The notes under the pieces were generated by a model. It made no database searches. It was given only the letters and a program-made list of their open reading frames with translations, and was not told the DNA's origin. A DNA stretch of 64,000 bases. Source: Kordia sp039026955. GTDB taxonomy: Bacteria; Bacteroidota; Bacteroidia; Flavobacteriales; Flavobacteriaceae. The stretch covers positions 88,401 through 152,400 of the forward strand of contig JBCCLH010000006.1 in NCBI GenBank assembly GCA_039026955.1, given 5' to 3'. Positions 13,858-22,413 of the stretch are shown piece by piece. The first letter of the stretch is position 1, and every line of letters starts with the position of its first letter. A program made the translations under genes and the position numbers.

Positions 13858-14388
13858 ATGAAAAATATTCTCTACATACTAACTTTTTTAAGTGTAGCTT
13901 TCGCGAATGGACAAACTGCACTTGACAGTCTTTTACAAAAAGAAAACCAAGAAACCGTTCCATATATCACTGTGGAAGAATTAGCGAAGAAGAAAAATAT
14001 CGTTTTGTTGGACAGTCGCGAAAAAGTAGAATACCAAACGAGTCATATTGAAAATGCAGTCTGTGTAGGCTATGATAAATTCAAACTCAAAAAAGTAAAA
14101 AAACTATTGCCAAAAGATAAAGATGCACCAATTGTAGTGTATTGTTCTTTGGGAATTCGCTCGGAAGATGTTGCCGAAAAACTACAAAAAGCAGGCTATA
14201 AAAATGTGTACAATCTCTATGGCGGAATTTTCGAATGGAAAAACCAAGATCAGCCTGTGGTAGATGACAAAGGAGAAGCTACCGAAAACGTACACACTTT
14301 CAACGAAGACTGGAGCATTTGGCTCAAAAAAGGAGTCAAAATCTACGAAAAGGAAAAGGAGAAAAAATCCAAAAAAGATAAAAATTAA
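13858..14388 (+). CDS. exported rhodanese-domain protein
   Basis: A signal peptide (MKNILYILTFLSVAFANGQ) is followed by one rhodanese domain with active-site Cys in VYCSLGIRSEDVA. The C-terminus is strongly Lys-rich (KEKEKKSKKDKN). Rhodaneses move sulfane sulfur or act on other oxyanions. In the arsenosugar cluster a periplasmic role in arsenic or sulfur chemistry is inference. I prefer ATG 13858, which begins the signal peptide, over 13822. It ends 2 bp before the next gene. Confidence 0.85.
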   Translation: MKNILYILTFLSVAFANGQTALDSLLQKENQETVPYITVEELAKKKNIVLLDSREKVEYQTSHIENAVCVGYDKFKLKKVKKLLPKDKDAPIVVYCSLGIRSEDVAEKLQKAGYKNVYNLYGGIFEWKNQDQPVVDDKGEATENVHTFNEDWSIWLKKGVKIYEKEKEKKSKKDKN

Positions 14389-14390
14389 AC

Positions 14391-14999
14391 ATGCATACAA
14401 GCAAAACGCTGCTGATGACGTTTACACGAAATCCTGAATTGGGAAAAGTGAAAACGCGTTTGGCGCAAGGTATTGGCGAAAAAGCAGCTTTGGAAGTCTA
14501 CATCAAACTCTTAGAACATACTGAAACCGTTTTACAACAAATAGAGACAGACAAATGTGTTTGGTACTCAGTTGCAGTACATAAAAATGATTTATGGGAC
14601 GATGCTATCTATCAAAAAAAAGCACAATTTGGGAACGATCTTGGCGAACGCATGCGGAATGCTTTTAAAGATGCGTTTGACAATCACTATGAAAAAGTCA
14701 TCATCATCGGAAGCGATTTGTACGATTTGCAACCCAAACATATCAACGAAGCAATTGCTGCTTTAGACACCAATGATATTGTTTTGGGACCTGCGAAAGA
14801 TGGTGGTTATTACTTACTTGGGATGAAAACTTTGCAAGAAGAAGCATTCTTACCGAAAGATTGGGGAAAAGAAAATGTGTTGCATGACACGCTAAACGAT
14901 CTCAACACAGGAAAAATTTATCTTCTAGAAGCCTTAAACGACATAGATTACGCAGAAGATTTAGTACCTTACCAAATATTTAAAAAATACATTTCATAA
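14391..14999 (+). CDS. TIGR04282-type arsenosugar glycosyltransferase
   Basis: This is a nucleotide-diphospho-sugar transferase fold (202 aa). It shows TFTRNPELGKVKTRLA at the N-terminus (nucleotide binding), IIIGSDLYDL (DxD-like metal site) and VLGPAKDGGYYLLG, a signature of the TIGR04282 family. The family is consistently linked to ArsS. It may build the glycerol or sugar aglycone side of arsenosugars. It is tightly spaced between rhodanese and phosphorylase. Confidence 0.9.
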   Translation: MHTSKTLLMTFTRNPELGKVKTRLAQGIGEKAALEVYIKLLEHTETVLQQIETDKCVWYSVAVHKNDLWDDAIYQKKAQFGNDLGERMRNAFKDAFDNHYEKVIIIGSDLYDLQPKHINEAIAALDTNDIVLGPAKDGGYYLLGMKTLQEEAFLPKDWGKENVLHDTLNDLNTGKIYLLEALNDIDYAEDLVPYQIFKKYIS

Positions 15000-15007
15000 A
15001 TAGATTT

Positions 15008-15820
15008 ATGTTAAAACACATCGAAGAAACCACCGAATACTTACTAAAAAAAGGATTTGACAATCCAGAAATCGGAATCGTTTTAGGAACAGGTTTAGGA
15101 AAACTGATTGACGATATCGAAATCATCGCAGAAGCACATTACAACAACATTCCATACTTTCCACTAGCTACAGTAGAATTCCACACTGGAAAACTGGTTT
15201 TTGGAACCTTGGCAGGAAAAAAAGTAGTCGTGATGCAAGGACGTTTCCACTTATACGAAGGCTACGATTTTATCGACATCACCTACCCGATTCGCATCAT
15301 GCACAAATTAGGAATCAAACAATTATTGGTGTCCAATGCAGCAGGTGCCATCAATCTCGATTACAAAAAAGGAGACATCATGATCATTGACGATCACATC
15401 AATTTACAAGGTGGTTCGCCACTGGCATTCAAAGGTGTAAGTCAGTTTGGAGAACGTTTCGCAGACATGAGCGCTCCGTACGATGCCAACATGATTGCTG
15501 CGGTTGAAAAAATTGCTGCAGAACATCAAATCGACATTCAAAAAGGTGTCTATGCCAGCGTAGTCGGACCACAATTGGAAACACGTGCCGAATACCGAAT
15601 GCTCAAAATCATTGGTGCGGATGCTGTGGGAATGAGTACGGTTCCAGAAGTCATTGTTGCCAATCACTTAAACGTACCATGTTTAGCCGTTTCTGTACTA
15701 ACCGACGAATGTGATCCAGATAATTTAGAACTCGTAGACATCGCCGATATCATCGCCGTAGCTGGCAAAGCAGAACCGAAAATGATTACGCTGTTTATGG
15801 AATTGATTAAGACGCTTTGA
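15008..15820 (+). CDS. purine nucleoside phosphorylase (PNP type I)
   Basis: The trimeric PNP family is recognised from GIVLGTGLGKL near the N-terminus, FHTGKLVFGTLAGKKVVVMQG, HLYEGY, LLVSNAAGAIN and GMSTVPEVIVANH. It normally converts purine nucleosides and phosphate to base and ribose-1-phosphate. It starts 8 bp after the glycosyltransferase inside the arsenosugar operon, so it may remove adenine from the ArsS product 5'-deoxy-5'-dimethylarsinoyl-adenosine. That role is inference. At 270 aa it has normal family length. Confidence 0.93.
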   Translation: MLKHIEETTEYLLKKGFDNPEIGIVLGTGLGKLIDDIEIIAEAHYNNIPYFPLATVEFHTGKLVFGTLAGKKVVVMQGRFHLYEGYDFIDITYPIRIMHKLGIKQLLVSNAAGAINLDYKKGDIMIIDDHINLQGGSPLAFKGVSQFGERFADMSAPYDANMIAAVEKIAAEHQIDIQKGVYASVVGPQLETRAEYRMLKIIGADAVGMSTVPEVIVANHLNVPCLAVSVLTDECDPDNLELVDIADIIAVAGKAEPKMITLFMELIKTL

Positions 15821-15830
15821 TTGTTTGGTT

Positions 15831-15907
15831 GTTAGTTGTTAGTTGTTAGTTGTTAGTTGTTAGTTGTTAGTTGTTAGTTGTTAGTTGTTAGTTGTTAGTT
15901 GTTAGTT
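15831..15907. repeat. heptamer tandem array, 11 copies of GTTAGTT
   Basis: There are eleven perfect 7-bp units over 77 bp, starting 11 bp after the phosphorylase stop codon. The size equals that of the second heptamer array at 58064-58140. Such an array is prone to slippage. Confidence 0.95.
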
Positions 15908-16034
15908 AATATTATTTAAAATTCTAAATCCATAAAAAATAATCGAATAAATTATCACTAAAGTTTATGGGTTTATAAGTTTAGTAGTTTAAGTTTCTAT
16001 TGAAAAAGTATATAAGTGATTGATTTTGTGAGTA

Positions 16035-16550
16035 GTGAAAAAACGAATACACGAATTAACAAAAAACAAATCAACAAAAAACACAAAAGCTAGAAGCTAT
16101 ACGCTAGACAAATACACGAATACACAAATTAACAAATTGACAAAAAATAGACAAATAGCCCTCCTAACCATCCGATTGCTCCTTGGTTTTATCTTCTTCT
16201 TTCAAGGATTTGGTAAAATTTTCAAATTTGGAATGGAGAACGTGTACAATAACTTTTTTGCAGAAACCTATAAAGATGTTTTACCAGAATTTTTATTACA
16301 AGCAACTGCCTATTACACTTCGTATGTAGAATTTTTAGGTGGCATCTTGTTAATAATTGGTTTGAAACGCGACTACACACTATACGCTTTGGCATCTGTG
16401 TTAATAATTGTAACTTTCGGGCACGGTTTAGTTGCCCCAATTTGGGATTTGTCACATGTAATGTACAGAGCTATTTTATTACTAGCTTTGCTCCTATTGC
16501 CTAAAGAATGGGATCAGTATCGACTAGACACATTATTGAAGAAAAAATAA
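16035..16550 (+). CDS. DoxX-family membrane protein
   Basis: Four membrane segments start near residue 41 (IALLTIRLLLGFIFFFQGFGKIF), typical of DoxX/SURF4. The GTG at 16035 adds a polar tail made of repeated KNK/NTK-like words translated from the flanking low-complexity repeat, so the true start may be the TTG at 16137. The gene lies 14 bp before arsM. DoxX proteins are often linked to thiosulfate or redox stress; their role in arsenosugar loci is not known to me. Confidence 0.8.
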   Translation: MKKRIHELTKNKSTKNTKARSYTLDKYTNTQINKLTKNRQIALLTIRLLLGFIFFFQGFGKIFKFGMENVYNNFFAETYKDVLPEFLLQATAYYTSYVEFLGGILLIIGLKRDYTLYALASVLIIVTFGHGLVAPIWDLSHVMYRAILLLALLLLPKEWDQYRLDTLLKKK

Positions 16551-16563
16551 ACAGAAACGATTC

Positions 16564-17532
16564 ATGAGTTATTTAGAAACTACACACGACGTATACAAAG
16601 AAGCAGCGTTAATCCCTGATGTGGGATTGTGTTGCACCACCAATCCAATTTGGGAATTGCCAGGTTTAAAAATTCCGAAAATCATGCAAGAAATGAACTA
16701 TGGTTGTGGAAGTACCGTCCATGCGCGCGATTTGACGAACAATCCGAAAATGCTATATGTGGGCGTTGGTGGCGGAATGGAATTATTACAATTCTCTTAT
16801 TTTAATCGTCAAAAAGGCGGTGTGATTGGATTGGACGTTGTAGATGAAATGCTAGAAGCTTCTCGCAAAAACTTTATCGAAGCCGAGGAACAAAACGATT
16901 GGTTTAAAAGCGAATTTGTAGACTTACGCAGAGGAGACGCATTAAATCTACCTGTAGAAGACAATAGCATTGATGTAGCAGCGCAAAACTGTTTGTTTAA
17001 TATCTTTAAAACAGACGATTTAAAAAAAGCGATTGCAGAAATGTATCGCGTGCTAAAACCACATGGAAAACTCGTAATGAGCGATCCGACTTGTGAACAA
17101 CCGATGAACGAAACGCTGCGAAATGACGAACGTTTACGTGCGCTGTGTTTAAGCGGAAGTTTGCCAATTGCTGAATATGTAAAAATGCTCACAGATGCAG
17201 GATTTGGAACGATTGAAATTCGCGCGAGAAAACCGTATCGTATCCTCGATCCGAAGAATTATCCAACAGACGAATTAATCTATATAGAATCAATTGAAGT
17301 AGCCGCGATCAAAGATCCAATGCCTGAAGACGGACCTTGTGTTTTCACTGGAAAAGCTGCGATATACTTCGGAACAGAAGAATACTTCGACGATCAAAAA
17401 GGTCATATTTTATTGCAAAATCAGCCAATTGCCATCTGTGATAAAACCGCAAAAGCTTTAGCCGATTTAGGAAGAGACGATATTTTCATTTCAGGATCTA
17501 CATACCATTATGATGGTGGTGGCTGTTGTTAA
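16564..17532 (+). CDS. arsM: arsenite S-adenosylmethionine methyltransferase ArsM
   Basis: This is a Rossmann methyltransferase with SAM motif LYVGVGGGMELLQF and an acidic end GLDVVDEM. Arsenic-binding cysteines are present: GLCCTT (Cys23, Cys24), MNYGCGS and a later CLSGS, plus a terminal GGGCC. A long C-terminal domain (about 220-322) is typical of the arsenosugar-associated ArsM. It methylates arsenite to dimethylarsenite, the substrate of ArsS. Confidence 0.93.
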   Translation: MSYLETTHDVYKEAALIPDVGLCCTTNPIWELPGLKIPKIMQEMNYGCGSTVHARDLTNNPKMLYVGVGGGMELLQFSYFNRQKGGVIGLDVVDEMLEASRKNFIEAEEQNDWFKSEFVDLRRGDALNLPVEDNSIDVAAQNCLFNIFKTDDLKKAIAEMYRVLKPHGKLVMSDPTCEQPMNETLRNDERLRALCLSGSLPIAEYVKMLTDAGFGTIEIRARKPYRILDPKNYPTDELIYIESIEVAAIKDPMPEDGPCVFTGKAAIYFGTEEYFDDQKGHILLQNQPIAICDKTAKALADLGRDDIFISGSTYHYDGGGCC

Positions 17533-17591
17533 TTGGGAATTAGTATTGAGTGCTGAGTATTCAGTATTGAGATTTTTTAATAGACTACGAT

Positions 17592-17696
17592 TCGTCATTA
17601 CGAGCGACAGCGCGGTAATCTGTGTATCATATAGCAGTTTCGTTATTTAAAGTATGAGATTGCCACGAATTTCTTTGGAAATTCTCGCAAAGACGT
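17592..17696. repeat. 105-bp interspersed element, copy 1
   Basis: It is nearly identical to 17767-17871 on the same strand. It begins TCGTCATTACGAGCGACAG and ends with CTCGCAAAGACGT, so the ends are related to the TTGCGAG/ATTGCCACGA palindromes seen elsewhere in this window. Confidence 0.85.
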
Positions 17697-17766
17697 ATCA
17701 AAAAATAAAGTATTGTTACATTTTCAAATTATCAAATTATCAAATTATTTAATTAAAAACTATGAC

Positions 17767-17871
17767 TCGTCATTACGAGCGACAGCGCGGTAATCTGTGT
17801 ATCATATAGCAGTTTCGTTATTTAAAGTATGAGATTGCCACGAATTTCTTTGGAAATTCTCGCAAAGACGT
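17767..17871. repeat. 105-bp interspersed element, copy 2
   Basis: Direct copy of the element at 17592-17696, 70 bp after it. The two copies and the spacer suggest a recent local duplication. Confidence 0.85.
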
Positions 17872-17904
17872 TTCTAACGTTTCTGTAGAGAATACAAAAT
17901 ATAA

Positions 17905-17939
17905 AAACACCACAATTCATACGCTGAATTGTGGTGTTT
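17905..17939. terminator. perfect 15-bp hairpin, probable terminator
   Basis: The arms 17905-17919 and 17925-17939 pair perfectly around a 5-nt loop, with GTTT on the right and AAAA on the left. The T-run is short. It separates arsM and repeats from the VOC gene. Confidence 0.6.
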
Positions 17940-17989
17940 ACAGTTAACGATACTTTATATTTATAACTAAACTCCTTAGAATCATAAAA

Positions 17990-18373
17990 ATGCAAACCTT
18001 CTCATTCAACCACATCGCACTTTCCGTAAAAGATGTAGACATCGCTATAGCATTCTACCAAAAAATATTTCAATTCAAAGAAATCAAAAACACCGCCTCT
18101 ACTTCCAAAACCAGATGGTTAGCAATTGGAGAAGGCAAACAATTACATCTCATTCCACGTCCAAACGCAGACATAAAAACCAACAAGGCAGTTCATTTTG
18201 CGTTTGCAACTTCAGACTTCAATGCATTTGTAAACTTTCTTAACGAATTAAATATTTCTTATTCCGATTGGCGCGATACTCCTAAAAAGGATTATGTAAG
18301 AGACGATGGAATTCAACAAATCTATTTTCAAGATCCTGATGGCTATTGGATTGAAGTGAATGATGATGTATAG
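17990..18373 (+). CDS. VOC-superfamily (glyoxalase/dioxygenase-like) protein
   Basis: A single 127-aa VOC domain with beta-alpha-beta-beta-beta pattern. It starts FNHIALSVKDVDIAIAFYQK (metal His8), has KAVHFAFATSDF in the middle (second His) and ends YFQDPDGYWIEV (metal Glu). Substrate cannot be told from sequence; related proteins include lactoylglutathione lyases and resistance proteins. It stands alone between the hairpin and an exported protein gene. Confidence 0.88.
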   Translation: MQTFSFNHIALSVKDVDIAIAFYQKIFQFKEIKNTASTSKTRWLAIGEGKQLHLIPRPNADIKTNKAVHFAFATSDFNAFVNFLNELNISYSDWRDTPKKDYVRDDGIQQIYFQDPDGYWIEVNDDV

Positions 18374-18466
18374 CCAAAATAAGAAAGCAGGATAGTTCCC
18401 GTATTGAAATGATGTGTTTACGCATTCCAAATTTTCTAGCTTTTCAAAAGTGAGTAGTTTTGTAAC

Positions 18467-19858
18467 ATGAAAAAAATCATTTGCTTAACTTTTTGTTGTG
18501 TTTTCTCGTTTTTGGGTTTTAGTCAGTCAAATACAGAATGTATGCTTGAAAGAGAAAATGCTCGTTTTTATACACTCCACAGAAATACATTTACAACGTA
18601 TCATAAGCACAAAGACAATTATTATAAGCTTGAAGAAAAGTTTGAACTTTACAGAAGATCCGTAAGAATAAAGACTGATACATCTAAAGTTTCCTTGCTT
18701 CCAAAGGACATATACAAAGTAAAAAACATTGTTCGAAATAATTTCAAAAATCTAGCGCATCAAAGGTTTATCAGTAAAAAAAAGGATATGAGATATGAAC
18801 TTTTTCAGTTCAATCAAGAGTTCTTTATTTTACAAACATTTTATATTGATGCTGAAAATAGTCGTAAAAAAATATACAAAACCGAAATGCTTCCGTTTAC
18901 ATACATCAACCTTGGAAAGGGAAAAAAGATCATTCATTTTATGCATCACAATGGTGGTTTTATCGTTCCTCAAAAAGATACATTCACTGCAATTGTATGG
19001 GTTTCCGAGCCAAATACTGGCTTTTTCCCAATAAAATTCACTAAAACCGAAACACATACAGCTTCCTACACGAGCAAAGTGTTGTTTGAGTTTAGCAAAT
19101 ACATATATGATATCGACCGATATTACGAAATTGTCACTGTTGGTCACAAAAAACGCCTATATAATTTCAGAGGTGAAGACGTTCTACAACAAAAATACGA
19201 TTCAATTGTCCTTAAAGAGTTTATTATTGGTTATAAGCAACATACCATTGATGTATACAACCAAACATTTCAACAACTAAACTTACCAAAATTACAAGCG
19301 GCGTATTGGGGCAGCGACAACAAATACAATCTTGAAGTTATTCAAAATAACACCCTAAAACGCATTCCGCTTTCAGGCGACACTTCTGAGCCATACATCA
19401 TCACAAATCCTGCGCCTCCGTACATGCCCACTTCAATTCCAGACTGGGAACATAGGATTGAAGAGCGAAAAAATGTATATGCGCTACATACATTTCCACA
19501 TGATACGATTAAAATTCCGAAAGCGAATGTAAAGGATATCTTTTTCCTAAAAAATAAACAACGAATTTTAGCAGCAGTACACGCGCCCTATTTTGTTACT
19601 AGAAATGCAAATGGCTTATTTTCCATGTGGAATTTAAGGGAACCTCAATATGCGCAATTACAAAATGTAACTCATATTGAATATGTGGGTGATAAGATTC
19701 GCTTTGTAGAAAATAATTTATATGGATATTACGGAATTCACCTGAAAGGTCGTTACAAAAAGCTCGACCAATTTCAAAGATTTTTTGCTGCCTTTGAGTT
19801 GCCCGATGGACGCAAAGGCTGGCTCGATAGAAACGGAAAAGAATACGTAAATTTGTAA
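18467..19858 (+). CDS. exported protein of unknown function (463 aa)
   Basis: A signal peptide (MKKIICLTFCCVFSFLGFSQ) precedes a long domain without catalytic motifs that I know. The C-terminal third has repeated short beta units with aromatic/Gly patterns (NANGLFSMWNL, ENNLYGYYG, GWLDRNGKEY), which recall WG-repeat or propeller-like proteins. It ends 3 bp before the sterol-desaturase-like gene, so the two are probably co-transcribed. Function unknown. Confidence 0.7.
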   Translation: MKKIICLTFCCVFSFLGFSQSNTECMLERENARFYTLHRNTFTTYHKHKDNYYKLEEKFELYRRSVRIKTDTSKVSLLPKDIYKVKNIVRNNFKNLAHQRFISKKKDMRYELFQFNQEFFILQTFYIDAENSRKKIYKTEMLPFTYINLGKGKKIIHFMHHNGGFIVPQKDTFTAIVWVSEPNTGFFPIKFTKTETHTASYTSKVLFEFSKYIYDIDRYYEIVTVGHKKRLYNFRGEDVLQQKYDSIVLKEFIIGYKQHTIDVYNQTFQQLNLPKLQAAYWGSDNKYNLEVIQNNTLKRIPLSGDTSEPYIITNPAPPYMPTSIPDWEHRIEERKNVYALHTFPHDTIKIPKANVKDIFFLKNKQRILAAVHAPYFVTRNANGLFSMWNLREPQYAQLQNVTHIEYVGDKIRFVENNLYGYYGIHLKGRYKKLDQFQRFFAAFELPDGRKGWLDRNGKEYVNL

Positions 19859-19861
19859 TCT

Positions 19862-20743
19862 ATGGAAAACTACCTTGATATCTTTTTAAAATCTTACGGT
19901 CAGTATTGGAATTACTTTTTGAACTTGATTTATTTTCGAGAAATTGAAAACTATTTTTATGGCTTGATTGTGATTTCTCTAGTTGTTTGGGTTTTGGAAA
20001 TTCTATTTCCTTGGCGAAAAAATCAAGCTATTTTTCGAAAAGATTTTTGGCTAGATACTTTCTACATGTTTTTCAACTTTTTCATATTTAATATGATTCT
20101 GTTTTCGGCACTTTCCAACACCACAGCAGCTTTTTTTGATGATGCATTAGGTGTGATTGGATTATCGCTAGAAAGCATTCAATTGTTTAACGTGAGCGCG
20201 TTGCCAAGTTGGATAGGCTTGCTTATTTTCTTTGTAGTGTCAGATTTTGTACAGTGGAATACGCATCGTTTGTTGCACCGAGTTGACTTTTTATGGAATT
20301 TTCACAAAGTACATCATTCCGTGAAAGAAATGGGCTTTGCGGCACATTTGCGTTATCATTGGATGGAAACTATTGTGTATAAATCGTTGTTGTACATTCC
20401 GATTGCCATTATCGGCGGATTCAGTGTGCAGAATGTAGCTTTTGTCTATTTCTTTACGATTTCTGTGGGACATTTAAATCATGCGAATTTAGGTTGGGAT
20501 TATGGAATTTTAAAGTACATTTTCAACAATCCGAAGATGCATATTTGGCATCACAGCAAAGAGTTGCCGCGAAAATACGGTGTTAATTTTGGTCTGACGT
20601 TGAGTGTGTGGGATTATCTATTCAAGACGAATTATGTTCCCAAAAGCGGACGCGATATCGAACTTGGTTTTGCTAACGATGAACACTTTCCACAAGATTT
20701 TCTACAACAAGAAATCTATCCGATCAATTTAAAAAAGGAATAG
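19862..20743 (+). CDS. sterol desaturase/fatty-acid hydroxylase family membrane protein
   Basis: Several membrane segments occur, with the diiron His boxes HRLLHR and FHKVHHS around residues 140-155 and later HIWHHS. The family hydroxylates or desaturates lipids and related compounds with O2. Located among arsenosugar genes, it may act on an arseno-lipid or an unrelated lipid. It ends 1 bp before the DUF547 gene. Confidence 0.85.
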   Translation: MENYLDIFLKSYGQYWNYFLNLIYFREIENYFYGLIVISLVVWVLEILFPWRKNQAIFRKDFWLDTFYMFFNFFIFNMILFSALSNTTAAFFDDALGVIGLSLESIQLFNVSALPSWIGLLIFFVVSDFVQWNTHRLLHRVDFLWNFHKVHHSVKEMGFAAHLRYHWMETIVYKSLLYIPIAIIGGFSVQNVAFVYFFTISVGHLNHANLGWDYGILKYIFNNPKMHIWHHSKELPRKYGVNFGLTLSVWDYLFKTNYVPKSGRDIELGFANDEHFPQDFLQQEIYPINLKKE

Positions 20744-20744
20744 C

Positions 20745-21632
20745 ATGAAACATATATTATATTTATGCTGTGCGCTTTTAGTGATTTCTTGTGGAACACA
20801 ACAAAAAGTTACGCAGAATACTCCTGAAAAACCTGATGAGACAGTGTTTACGATCATAGATTCTGTACAAGCACAATTTGATAAAATTGCAGAAAAAGAC
20901 TCTCTGAATAGCGCAAAAGAAACGTATACGGATGGTTATAGTACAGCTGATGGAGAAAGTGTTACGATTGAATTTGTTCCTACCAAAAATTATTTTAATC
21001 ACACAACTTGGAATGATTTACTGGAAAAACATGTGTCTTCAGAAGGAAATGTAGATTATATCGGTTTTCAAGATGATCAAACTTTGTTGAAAAAATACAT
21101 ACAGTCATTAGGCGCAACGATGCCAAACGACGATTGGTCCAAAGAAGAAACACTAGCATATTGGATCAACGCGTATAATGCGCTTACGGTCGATTTGATT
21201 TTGAGAAATTATCCGCTAAAAAGCATCAAAGACATCAGCAAACCTTGGAATCAGCGTTTGTGGAAATTGGGTGAAAAATGGTACAATTTAGATGAAATAG
21301 AACATAAAATTCTACGCAAAATGAACGAACCACGCATTCATTTTGCCATCAATTGTGCTTCATTTTCTTGTCCACCATTGTTGAATGAAGCGTTCTCTTC
21401 TGAAAAAATTAAGACACAACTCACTAAAATTACTAAAGCATTTTTAGCCGATACACAACGCAATACGATTACAAAAAATCAACTAGAGATTTCTAAGATT
21501 TTCAAATGGTTTGCGAAAGATTTCAAACAAAATGGTTCACTGATTGACTTTTTGAATCAATATTCCGAAGTGAAGATTAGCAAAAACGCAAAGAAAACAT
21601 ACAAAGACTACGATTGGACATTGAATGAGTAA
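20745..21632 (+). CDS. DUF547 lipoprotein
   Basis: A lipobox (LLVISCGTQ) is followed by a linker and a DUF547 domain (about 85-290) with hallmarks EETLAYWINAYNALT, then FAINCASFSCPPLL. DUF547 has a Cys-containing putative active site but unknown function. A second DUF547 protein is encoded at 33068-33784. It overlaps the next glycosyltransferase gene by 8 bp. Confidence 0.88.
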   Translation: MKHILYLCCALLVISCGTQQKVTQNTPEKPDETVFTIIDSVQAQFDKIAEKDSLNSAKETYTDGYSTADGESVTIEFVPTKNYFNHTTWNDLLEKHVSSEGNVDYIGFQDDQTLLKKYIQSLGATMPNDDWSKEETLAYWINAYNALTVDLILRNYPLKSIKDISKPWNQRLWKLGEKWYNLDEIEHKILRKMNEPRIHFAINCASFSCPPLLNEAFSSEKIKTQLTKITKAFLADTQRNTITKNQLEISKIFKWFAKDFKQNGSLIDFLNQYSEVKISKNAKKTYKDYDWTLNE

Positions 21633-22413
21633 AATTTCGATCATCATACCAATGCTGAATGAGGCAGACACGATTGTTGCATCGCTTGAAGCTATACAAG
21701 AGCGCATGAAATATAAGCAACACGAAATTATTTTGGTAGATGGCGGAAGTACAGACGATACGATTATTGTCGTTTCAAACTTCATTTCTCAATTCAACAG
21801 AACCCAAAATACAGCGCGGAAACGATGTGTGGACTTGTTCCCGCGTAGGCGAGAATCTCTTGGTCATGAAGAACACGCCGTGTACATCCAACTTTTCGAA
21901 TCGCAAAAAGGACGTGCCAAGCAAATGAATTTGGGCGCTCAAAAAGCTTCGGGTCGTATTTTGTATTTTCTGCATGCAGATACCATTCCTCCAAAACATT
22001 TTGACGCGTACATTTTACAAGAACTCAACAAGGGCAATAAAGCAGGTTGCTTTCGCATGAAGTTTGATTATCCGCATCCTGTCTTACTCGTTTCGCAGTT
22101 TTTCACGCGTTTTAATGTCAAATGGTGTCGTGGCGGCGATCAGTCGTTGTTTATTGAAAAAGCATTGTTCTCCACTCTACAAGGTTTTGACGAATCGTAT
22201 ATTATTTATGAAGATTGCGAATTTATCAATCGTTTATACGAACACAATCAGTTTTCCATCATTCCGAAAAGCGTGAAGACTTCTGCTAGAAAATACAAGG
22301 TAAATGGCACGTGGAAATTACAATATCATTTCGCCATGATTCACATCAAAAAATCCAAAGGTGCTTCTGCGGAAGAGTTGTATGCGTATTATAAGAAACA
22401 TATTTTATCGTAG
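21625..22413 (+). CDS. TIGR04283-type arsenosugar glycosyltransferase with in-frame insertion
   Basis: This is a GT2 enzyme: SIIIPMLNEADTI, ILVDGGSTDDT (DxD region) and GRAKQMNLGAQKASG, then LHADTIPP. TIGR04283 members are linked to ArsS/ArsM. Between VVSNF and FESQKGRAKQM are about 37 residues (52-88) rich in Arg/Glu that I do not expect in the family. The DNA there contains a flavobacterial intergenic repeat word (TTCCCGCGTAGGCGAGAA). The reading frame survives the insertion, though activity is uncertain. Confidence 0.85.
   Translation: MSKISIIIPMLNEADTIVASLEAIQERMKYKQHEIILVDGGSTDDTIIVVSNFISQFNRTQNTARKRCVDLFPRRRESLGHEEHAVYIQLFESQKGRAKQMNLGAQKASGRILYFLHADTIPPKHFDAYILQELNKGNKAGCFRMKFDYPHPVLLVSQFFTRFNVKWCRGGDQSLFIEKALFSTLQGFDESYIIYEDCEFINRLYEHNQFSIIPKSVKTSARKYKVNGTWKLQYHFAMIHIKKSKGASAEELYAYYKKHILS
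21778..21890. repeat. probable palindromic repeat inserted inside a glycosyltransferase gene
   Basis: The centre TTCCCGCGTAGGCGAGAA is near-palindromic and resembles the intergenic string TTCCCGCTTTCGCGGTGAT at about 22450. It lies exactly where the protein departs from its family between the metal-binding strand and the GRAxQMN motif. Confidence 0.5.

Larger units (their letters stand above)
17533..17989. other. intergenic region after arsM
   Basis: It is almost filled by two 105-bp repeat copies and by the hairpin at 17905-17939. A further short low-complexity stretch (17545-17580) follows the arsM stop. No gene is seen. Confidence 0.8.

Noticed and set aside
15831..15907. CRISPR-like array
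   Set aside because: Contiguous heptamers without spacers and no cas genes anywhere in the window.
17592..17871. Insertion sequence
   Set aside because: Elements are only 105 bp, with no transposase frame.
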